Source: Hymenobacter aranciens
Lineage (GTDB): Bacteria; Bacteroidota; Bacteroidia; Cytophagales; Hymenobacteraceae
Direction of reading: 5' to 3'
DNA: 64,000 bases
Assembly: GCF_030580865.1 (NCBI RefSeq)
Contig: NZ_JAUQSY010000016.1
Coordinates: forward strand, 1 to 64,000
Part shown: piece by piece, positions 58,520 to 64,000 of the stretch
Numbering within the stretch: the stretch's first letter is position 1
Layout of the letters: each line of letters begins with the position of its first letter
The notes under the pieces: model-generated
Databases searched by the model: none
Seen by the model: only the letters and a program-made list of their open reading frames with translations
What the model was told of the DNA's origin: nothing
Translations under genes and position numbers: made by a program

Positions 58520-59821
58520 ATGCTCAACCGTACGCTTGCTCCCCCCATTCAGCCTCTGGCCCGCGTAACGTTACCCCCTACTGCTGTGTCGGTATTGCCC
58601 AGCGGGGCGCGCCTGCATGTGCTGGCCAATGCCGCACAGCCCGTGGTGCGCCTGCAGGCCGTGTTCCGGGCCGGTAAAACGGTGGAGCCGCGCCCCGGCC
58701 TGGCCATGCTCACGGCCCGGATGCTGCTGGAAGGCACCACTACCCGCAGCGCCCGCCAGATTGCCGACGAAGTGGCTTTCTACGGTGCCTCGCTGGAATG
58801 CGACGCCGGCCTCGACCGCTCGACGCTCACGCTGTATTGCCTTACGCGCCACCTGCCCACACTGCTGCCGCTCGTGACGGATGTACTGGCCAACCCCGCC
58901 TTCCCGGCCGACGAGCTGGCCCAGCTGAAAAAGCGCACCACGCAAAACGTGCGCGTGGAGCGTCAGAAAACCAGCTACCTCGCCTCCGAGCGGTTCAACG
59001 AGCTGCTGTTCGGTGCCGATAAACCCTATGGCCGCCCTTTCGACAGCCCCGCCTTCGAGGCTCTGACGGCCGAGGAAGCCCGCGACTTCCACCACGCGGC
59101 TTACAGCTTCGGCAACGCCGAGATTTTCCTCTGCGGCGACGTGGCCGAGCTGCAGCCGCTGGTGGCCGAGGCCTTTGGCACTACCACCCGCGAAACCGCG
59201 CTGGAAACCGGCAGCGACGCTGAGGCCGCTCGCGACTTCGAGCGCGAGGCCCTGACGGTGCAGGTGCCCGTGCCCGGCAGCCTGCAGGCCTCCCTGCGCT
59301 TGGGCCGCCGCTGGCCCATGCCGCACCACACCGACACGCACCGCCTGCAACTGCTGGTGAAAGTGCTGGGCGGCTACTTCGGCTCGCGGCTGATGAAAAA
59401 TATCCGCGAAGACAAGGGCCTGACCTACGGTATCTATGCCAGCGTGCAGCCCCGCGAGCACGCCGCCGTGCTCGTCATCGGCACCGACGTGAATGGCGAA
59501 AGCGCCGAGCTGGCCATCCGCGAAATCAACCTGGAACTGCGCCGCCTGCAGGAGGAACTGATTCCTGCGGAGGAACTGACGACGGTGAAGAACTACATCC
59601 TTGGCAAATTCGCCAACGAGCTGTCAACGGTGTTTGAGCAGTGCGACAAGTACAAAACGCTCGTGTTTCTGGGCCTGCCGGCCGACTACTACGACCGGTA
59701 TGTGCACGACATCGAGCACACCGATGCGGAAACCTTGCGCGAGCTGGCGCAGCAATATCTGTCGCCGGACGAGATGCAGACGGTAGTGGCCGGGCCGGAA
59801 ACGACGGTGCTGGCGGAATAG
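58520..59821 (+). CDS. M16 peptidase-like protein without zinc motif (R/Y subunit type)
   Basis: 433 residues of the insulinase/MPP family. The N-terminal domain is clear (VLPSGARLHVLANAAQPVVRLQAVFRAG), but where the HxxEH zinc motif should be the sequence reads GLAMLTARMLLEG, so it cannot bind zinc. The C-terminal Arg/Tyr segment RLMKNIREDKGLTYGIYAS, which supports catalysis in two-chain M16 enzymes, is present. It should therefore be the partner of a catalytic M16 subunit not seen in the window. No signal peptide is evident. Confidence 0.88.
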   Translation: MLNRTLAPPIQPLARVTLPPTAVSVLPSGARLHVLANAAQPVVRLQAVFRAGKTVEPRPGLAMLTARMLLEGTTTRSARQIADEVAFYGASLECDAGLDRSTLTLYCLTRHLPTLLPLVTDVLANPAFPADELAQLKKRTTQNVRVERQKTSYLASERFNELLFGADKPYGRPFDSPAFEALTAEEARDFHHAAYSFGNAEIFLCGDVAELQPLVAEAFGTTTRETALETGSDAEAARDFEREALTVQVPVPGSLQASLRLGRRWPMPHHTDTHRLQLLVKVLGGYFGSRLMKNIREDKGLTYGIYASVQPREHAAVLVIGTDVNGESAELAIREINLELRRLQEELIPAEELTTVKNYILGKFANELSTVFEQCDKYKTLVFLGLPADYYDRYVHDIEHTDAETLRELAQQYLSPDEMQTVVAGPETTVLAE

Positions 59822-59824
59822 CCT

Positions 59825-59905
59825 GTCATGCTGAACGCAGTGAAGCATCTTATCACGCCGGAACAATTGGTTCTAACGTGATAAGATGCTTCACTGCGTT
59901 CAGCA
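59825..59905. repeat. REP-like hairpin copy 7
   Basis: GTCATGCTGAACGCAGTGAA at one end and TTCACTGCGTTCAGCA at the other, with inner stem TCTTATCACG/CGTGATAAGA. It lies between the convergent M16 and NDH-2 genes and is the shortest copy. Confidence 0.85.
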
Positions 59906-59907
59906 AG

Positions 59908-61275
59908 TTATACCTGAATAGCCGGCGGCGTCGGGTTATACTCCGTCGTGGCCGTGCGGTGCTCCGCGCTTTTCTTGCCCTGGTCATCCTTCATATCCTT
60001 GCGGCTGAAGGGACGGATGATGAGCCGCAGGGCCTGGTCGGTGCTGAAATAGCTGAAGGCCCAGTCGATGAGCGCCACTACTTTATTGCGGAAGCCTACC
60101 AGCGTCATCAGGTGAACGAACAGCCAGGTGAGCCAGCCGAAGAAGCCGCGGAAATGCACATCTTTGGGCAGGTCTACCACGGCTTTGTTGCGGCTCACGA
60201 TGGCCATTGAGCCCTTGTTGAAATACTTGAAATCCTGCGGTGATTCGCCGCGCAGTAGGCGCTGGAGGTTGGCGGCGAGCTGGTCGGCGTGCTGCTGGGC
60301 TACGGGGGCCAGCATGGGCAGACCCTTGGGCATGTCGTCGGTGGTCATGAAGGCCACGTCGCCGATAGCGAAGACGTTGGGCAGGCCCGGCACCTGGTTC
60401 CAGCTGTTCACCGTGATGCGCTTGTTGCGGGTGATGGCCTCGACGGGCAGGCCGGGCACTTCGGCGCCGTTCACGCCGGCGGCCCACACCAGATTTTCGG
60501 TTCGAATGAAATCAGTGTCAGAATAGTAGGCGCGGCTGTCCTCGTAGCGCTTGATGGAGGTGTTGAGCAGCACGCGCACGCCCAGCTCGTCCATGTAGCG
60601 CTTGGCGTCGTCCTGCGAGGCCTTCGACATGGGGCCCAGCAGGGCCGGGCCGGCTTCCACCAGGTACACTTGCATGTTCTTGAGGTTCAGCTCGGGGTAG
60701 TCCTTCGGCAGCACGCTGCGGCGCATCTCGGCCAGCGAGCCGCTGATTTCGACGCCCGTGGGGCCGCCGCCCACCACCACGATGTTCAGCAGCGCCTGTT
60801 TTTCGGCCGGGTCTTCGGTGAGCAGGGCTTTTTCGAAGTTCTGGAAAATGAAGCTGCGCAGGTTCAGAGCATTGGGAATGCTCTTGATTTGCATGGCGTT
60901 GCGCTCGATGCTTTCTAGGCCGAAGAAATTGGTGAGCGAGCCGGTGGCCAGCACCAGGTAGTCGTAGCGAATGTCGCCAACGCTGGTAACGACCGTGTTG
61001 CTGGCCGAGTCGATGCGCTGCACATCGGCCATGCGGTAGAAGAAGTTCTTCTGGCCCGTGAAAATCTTGCGGATGGGGTAGGCAATGCTGTCGGCCTCCA
61101 GCGCGCCGGTAGCTACCTGATACAGCAGCGGCTGAAAGTTGTGGTAGTTGTTACGGTCGATAACTACTACTTGCACGGGGGCTTTGCGCAGCTGTTGGGC
61201 CAGGCGCAGGCCGCCAAAACCACAGCCCACGATAACTACGCGCGGCTGCGACGAAACCGGAAGATTGGTATCCAT
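59908..61275 (-). CDS. ndh: Type II NADH dehydrogenase (NDH-2 family)
   Basis: A 455-residue single-subunit flavoprotein that oxidises NADH and reduces quinone without proton pumping. Two dinucleotide-binding motifs are visible: GCGFGGLRLAQQL (17-29, FAD) and VVVGGGPTGVEISGSLAE (about 168-185, NADH). The conserved YHNFQPLLYQVATGAL near 44-59 and AQQHADQLAANL are diagnostic, and the C-terminal 60 residues form the amphipathic membrane-binding part. Complex I is also encoded in this window, so the cell has both entry routes. Confidence 0.93.
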   Translation of the reverse strand: MDTNLPVSSQPRVVIVGCGFGGLRLAQQLRKAPVQVVVIDRNNYHNFQPLLYQVATGALEADSIAYPIRKIFTGQKNFFYRMADVQRIDSASNTVVTSVGDIRYDYLVLATGSLTNFFGLESIERNAMQIKSIPNALNLRSFIFQNFEKALLTEDPAEKQALLNIVVVGGGPTGVEISGSLAEMRRSVLPKDYPELNLKNMQVYLVEAGPALLGPMSKASQDDAKRYMDELGVRVLLNTSIKRYEDSRAYYSDTDFIRTENLVWAAGVNGAEVPGLPVEAITRNKRITVNSWNQVPGLPNVFAIGDVAFMTTDDMPKGLPMLAPVAQQHADQLAANLQRLLRGESPQDFKYFNKGSMAIVSRNKAVVDLPKDVHFRGFFGWLTWLFVHLMTLVGFRNKVVALIDWAFSYFSTDQALRLIIRPFSRKDMKDDQGKKSAEHRTATTEYNPTPPAIQV

Positions 61276-61340
61276 TCGGAAGAAGAAATGTCCACTCTTC
61301 TTAACCGCAAACTACCCGTCAGGGTTGTACCCGGGCTGGC

Positions 61341-62033
61341 TTAATAGTCGTCGTCGCTGGCCTTTTTCTTAAACTCGCCCTTCTTGACCTGCTGAATGAG
61401 CTGCAGCCAGCTGAAGGGATTGAGCAGCGGGTTGTTGGAATACTGGCTAGGGCCCATGCCCATGCGGCGGTCGTATTCCATCTGCTGGGTGCTCATGGTT
61501 TGGCGGTAATTGGCCACGGCACCCATCGGCTGCGAGTTGAAGATGCGGCGCATGAGCTGCTCGTTGAGGTTGTCGGCGGCTGCCGAGCCGCGCTCGGTGG
61601 GCATGCGTAGGGCCAGGAAGGCCTTTTTGAAGTCGCGCTCGGTGGCGTAGGGAAACACGCGCACCTCGGGCAGCACGGTGGCATCTTCGCGCAGTTGCAC
61701 GATGACGGAGTAGCTCTGGCGCTGGTAATCTTCGGGAATAACTACCGTTTGGGGCGCGTAGCCCAGCGAGCGGACCACCACGCTGTCGCCGGCCAGCACG
61801 GCCAGCGAGAAGTAGCCGTAGGCGTTGGAGCTGGTGCCGCGGCCGGCTTTGGGCACGTACACGGTGGCGCCGGGCACGCCCAACAGGCTGTCGCCGCTGG
61901 CCACGATGCCCGTGAACTGCACTACTTTACGCTTGCCCTGGGCCTGGGCCGCGGGCGCGGCCAGCAACAGTCCGCCTACTATCAGCAGGATAACACACCA
62001 GGAACAACGACGCAGATACAGTAAAGCGGACAT
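61341..62033 (-). CDS. Exported protein with carboxypeptidase-like regulatory domain
   Basis: 230 residues from ATG 62033. A signal peptide (MSALLYLRRCSWCVILLIVGGLLLAAPAAQAQ) is followed by a CarboxypepD_reg-like sandwich (VVQFTGIVASGDSLLGVPGATVYV...AYGYFSLAVLAGDSVVVRSLGYAPQTVVI, about 40-110) of the type found at the start of TonB-dependent receptors, but no plug or barrel follows. The C-terminal half is helical and charged, ending KKGEFKKKASDDDY. Common in Bacteroidota as a stand-alone protein of unknown role. Confidence 0.85.
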   Translation of the reverse strand: MSALLYLRRCSWCVILLIVGGLLLAAPAAQAQGKRKVVQFTGIVASGDSLLGVPGATVYVPKAGRGTSSNAYGYFSLAVLAGDSVVVRSLGYAPQTVVIPEDYQRQSYSVIVQLREDATVLPEVRVFPYATERDFKKAFLALRMPTERGSAAADNLNEQLMRRIFNSQPMGAVANYRQTMSTQQMEYDRRMGMGPSQYSNNPLLNPFSWLQLIQQVKKGEFKKKASDDDY

Positions 62034-62051
62034 AATCACGGGGCAGAAGTA

Positions 62052-62059
62052 CAAATATA
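62052..62059 (-). promoter_or_regulatory. TAnnTTTG promoter box of the 61341 gene
   Basis: TATATTTG on the minus strand, 18 nt upstream of the ATG at 62033. It is one of two divergent boxes in the 102-nt region shared with the ArsR-family gene. Confidence 0.4.
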
Positions 62060-62083
62060 CGGGGCAAGGCCCCGGGCCGGCCG

Positions 62084-62091
62084 TACCTTTG
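62084..62091 (+). promoter_or_regulatory. TAnnTTTG promoter box of the ArsR-family gene
   Basis: TACCTTTG on the plus strand, 44 nt upstream of the ATG at 62136. No -33 TTG was seen. Confidence 0.4.
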
Positions 62092-62135
62092 GCGGCCAGA
62101 AGAGCCCCGGCTCAGCGCCGGGTTCCAGACACTAG

Positions 62136-62522
62136 ATGCGCTTGAAACATTTCACGGTTGCGTTCGGGCAACAACTTTTTAAGGCTCTGGGCGACGATAG
62201 CCGCGTCCGCATCCTACACTTGCTGCTGCGCAACCGCGAAATGGTGGTGGCCGACCTGGAGCAGGTGCTCGATTTTACGCAAACAAAAACCTCGCGCCAG
62301 CTGGCCTACCTCAAAAACGCCGGCCTGGTGAGCATGCGCCGCCTCGACAACTGGATGTTCTACTTCATCAAGGAAGAGGCGGTGGAACTGCTGCAACAGT
62401 TGCTCGGCTTCATGGAAAAAGACCCGCAATTGGTCCACGACCAGCAGATTTACCAAACCCTGTGGTCGAACCGGGAATTGGCGGCGTATAAGCTGCAAAA
62501 CCGCCGCTGGCAGGGAGAATAG
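62136..62522 (+). CDS. ArsR/SmtB-family winged-helix regulator
   Basis: 128 residues. A winged helix-turn-helix covers about residues 15-85: FKALGDDSRVRILHLLLRNREMVVADLEQVLDFTQTKTSRQLAYLKNAGLVSMRRLDNWMFYFI. The usual ELCVC metal site of ArsR is replaced by MVVADLEQ, so it is probably not an arsenic or cadmium sensor of the classical type. The C-terminal 40 residues (KDPQLVHDQQIYQTLWSNRELAAYKLQNRRWQ) may hold another effector site. It is followed by a thioredoxin-like ferredoxin gene after an octamer hairpin. Confidence 0.87.
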   Translation: MRLKHFTVAFGQQLFKALGDDSRVRILHLLLRNREMVVADLEQVLDFTQTKTSRQLAYLKNAGLVSMRRLDNWMFYFIKEEAVELLQQLLGFMEKDPQLVHDQQIYQTLWSNRELAAYKLQNRRWQGE

Positions 62523-62622
62523 TAGTGAGGTGGTGAAATAGTGAGATGGCGGGTTTGTTGTTCTGTCGATATTCACCGCCTTACCACCTAAACTCACCAT
62601 TTCACCACCTCACTACTTCACC
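62521..62622. repeat. Octamer-built hairpin between ArsR gene and ferredoxin gene
   Basis: The left arm runs in 8-nt units (AGTAGTGA, GGTGGTGA, AATAGTGA, GATGGCGG; 62521-62552) and begins in the stop codon of the ArsR gene. The right arm (for example CACCATTT, CACCACCT, CACTACTT) ends at the ATG of the next gene. 62521-62539 and 62599-62617 form a perfect 19-bp inverted repeat. Confidence 0.85.
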
Positions 62623-62943
62623 ATGTCCCAGACCCGCCGCCTGTTCGTTTGCACCAATCAGAAATCGGGCGTGGGCGACGACGTGGCTAAGGCCCTGAAG
62701 AAGGAGCTGAAAATTCAGGGCCTGAAAAAGCTCTTTACCGGCGGCGAAAAGCAGCGCGTGCGGGTGCAGACCTGCAATTGCCTCGACCTGTGCAAGCAGT
62801 GCAAAAAGGGCCCGGGCGCCGCGCTTATCGTGTATCCGGAGGGCACGGTGTATGGCAACGTGCGGCCCAATGACGCCGCCGCCATCGTGGAAGACCACCT
62901 CGGCCGCGACCGCGTGGTGAAGCGGCTGCTGCTGGAAGAATAA
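62623..62943 (+). CDS. Thioredoxin-like 2Fe-2S ferredoxin
   Basis: 106 residues of the thioredoxin-fold 2Fe-2S ferredoxin family (Shethna protein/NuoE-like). An N-terminal Cys (LFVCTNQKSG, Cys10) and a cluster of cysteines (TCNCLDLCKQCKKGPG, about 50-65) supply the ligands, and the LIVYPEGTVYGNVRPNDAAAIVEDHL segment is the typical strand-helix end. Cytoplasmic electron carrier; partner unknown. The gene starts right after the octamer hairpin and may be co-transcribed with the ArsR-family regulator. Confidence 0.87.
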   Translation: MSQTRRLFVCTNQKSGVGDDVAKALKKELKIQGLKKLFTGGEKQRVRVQTCNCLDLCKQCKKGPGAALIVYPEGTVYGNVRPNDAAAIVEDHLGRDRVVKRLLLEE

Positions 62944-63022
62944 AGGTTTGGGGGGCGGCGGCCAACCGTAGGGCGGCGGAATCCGTTGATACCGCACTCT
63001 ACTTATCCATTTCCCGCTTCCC

Positions 63023-64000
63023 ATGCGCTTCTTTTATTTGGCCGCCACCTTGCTGGGGGTGGCCAGCAGTGCCGCCGCCCAGGGCCCGGCCGCTTCCGAA
63101 CCAACGGAACCCGTTACCGCTGCCTCCGCTATTGCTGCGCCGGCGCCGCTCGGCATCAAATCAACCAAGATTCTGGGTTTGCCGCCGCGGCTGAAGCTGC
63201 TGCCCATCCCGGTCGTCTTTTACCAGGAAGAAACCGGGCTGGGCTACGGGCTGGGCTTGCTGCTGAGCGGCCCGCTGGGCAAGGACGTGAGCGACACCAC
63301 CACGCGCTCGTCGCTCATCCGGGCGCAGTACTGGACCACCACCGAAAGCCAGTCGCTGCTGCAGCTCACGCACACGGTGTACACGCCGGGCGAGAAGTTT
63401 TACCTGGCTGGCGAAATCAGTGCTTACGACCTGGGGCTGTTTTACTACGGCGTGGGCAACGACAATAAGAAAGAAAACGAGTCGGAGCAGAAATACAAGC
63501 TCTTCATCGTCAATCAGCGGATTCAGAAGCGCGTGGCCAAAGACTGGTTTGCCGGGGCGCAGTACCGCCTCACCGACGTCAGCGACATCCGCTACGATAA
63601 GGCGGCGGAAAACGGCGCGACTAACTTCTTCGCCCTCGACCCGCGGGTGAGCGAGCGGGAGCGGCGTGGCACCACGGTGTCGGGCCTCGGGCCGGTGGTT
63701 ACGTACGACTCGCGCGACGTGGCCCTGGCCTCCTATACCGGCAGCTACCTCGACCTGAGCGCGACTTTCAACGGCAAAGGCTTAGGCTCCGATTTTAACT
63801 TCACCCGCTACCAGGTCGATGCCCGGCACTTCCAGCCGCTGTTTGGCTCCACCAAAACCATTCTGGCCTTGCACGCGCTGGGCCAGTTTCACTCCGGCGA
63901 CGTGCCCTTCCGCGAGCTGGCCGGCATCGGGGCCAACCTGGGCGGCACGCTCTACAACAGCGCCAACGTGATGCGTGGCCTCTACGAGCAGCGCTTCCGC
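63023..64000 (+). CDS. Outer membrane beta-barrel protein (surface antigen/Omp85-like), partial
   Basis: Begins at ATG 63023 with a signal peptide (MRFFYLAATLLGVASSAAAQ) and is open to the window end, 326 codons so far. The mature part after a Pro/Ala-rich spacer alternates strands typical of a barrel: LLPIPVVFYQEETGLGYGLGLLLSGPLG, SLIRAQYWTTTESQSLLQLTHTVYT, FYLAGEISAYDLGLFYYGVGND and GLGPVVTYDSRDVALASYTGSYLDLS. The TYDSRD element resembles BamA/TamA-family surface antigens. The C-terminus is missing because the window ends. Confidence 0.82.
   Translation, partial: MRFFYLAATLLGVASSAAAQGPAASEPTEPVTAASAIAAPAPLGIKSTKILGLPPRLKLLPIPVVFYQEETGLGYGLGLLLSGPLGKDVSDTTTRSSLIRAQYWTTTESQSLLQLTHTVYTPGEKFYLAGEISAYDLGLFYYGVGNDNKKENESEQKYKLFIVNQRIQKRVAKDWFAGAQYRLTDVSDIRYDKAAENGATNFFALDPRVSERERRGTTVSGLGPVVTYDSRDVALASYTGSYLDLSATFNGKGLGSDFNFTRYQVDARHFQPLFGSTKTILALHALGQFHSGDVPFRELAGIGANLGGTLYNSANVMRGLYEQRFR

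Overview
This is a chromosomal segment of a Gram-negative member of the Bacteroidota, most likely Hymenobacter or a close relative in the Cytophagales. The signs are: a type IX secretion system (T9SS) set (PorZ, PorU, PorV and a cargo protein with a C-terminal sorting domain); TAnnTTTG promoter boxes instead of sigma-70 hexamers; a short NuoG without the molybdopterin domain; a CXXXY-type CcmE; and many GTCATGCTGAGCGCAGCGAAGCATC-type dispersed hairpins. The assignment is inferred from content, not from a database search. No rRNA, tRNA, IS element, prophage or CRISPR array is visible.

Layout. 1-8.2 kb: rodA, a membrane protein and a conserved hypothetical, an adrenodoxin-type ferredoxin, thymidine kinase, porZ and recO. 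8.1-12.4 kb: four FKBP prolyl isomerase genes in tandem behind a DHH phosphoesterase (NrnA type). 12.6-18.2 kb: ndk, a nucleoside transporter, an old yellow enzyme, superoxide dismutase, tadA and two small secreted proteins. 18.3-18.5 kb: a 42-bp tandem array with 16-bp palindromes, just upstream of aspS. 20.3-21.8 kb: a small accessory patch with two membrane proteins and a toxin-antitoxin-like nucleotidyltransferase pair. 21.9-30.7 kb: the complex I operon nuoABCDE-[coiled-coil ORF]-FGHIJ on the minus strand, with nuoKLMN absent. 30.8-37.5 kb: Uma2 nuclease, pruA, a dNMP-kinase-like protein, a YjjG nucleotidase, a UbiA prenyltransferase, a cold-shock protein, iscX, a 2Fe-2S ferredoxin and a DUF2520 protein. 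37.7-40.6 kb: a 947-aa T9SS cargo protein. 40.9-46.8 kb: cytochrome c maturation genes ccmB, C, D, E, F with a secreted protein inserted and no ccmA. 46.9-51.3 kb: a large pseudoprotease/propeller/outer-membrane-barrel protein and an FAD oxidoreductase. 51.5-59.8 kb: MBL hydrolase, pssA, porU, porV and a non-catalytic M16 peptidase homologue. 59.9-64 kb: NDH-2, a regulatory-domain protein, an ArsR-family regulator, a thioredoxin-like ferredoxin and an outer membrane protein cut off by the window end.

How the parts connect. Complex I, NDH-2 and cytochrome c maturation are respiratory-chain functions. PorU, PorV and PorZ act together at the cell surface to cleave and anchor T9SS cargo such as the 37.7-kb protein. 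ndk, nucleoside transporter, tdk, the dNMP-kinase-like protein and YjjG all act on nucleotides, though they are not in one operon.

The most unusual structure is non-coding. Most of the roughly 80-120-nt gaps between consecutive genes in otherwise tight clusters are filled by a single hairpin element. There are two classes: a dispersed REP-like family (seven copies, four inside the nuo operon) and hairpins built from degenerate 7- or 8-nt tandem units whose sequence differs at each locus. The 42-bp palindrome array upstream of aspS is a third, separate repeat structure.
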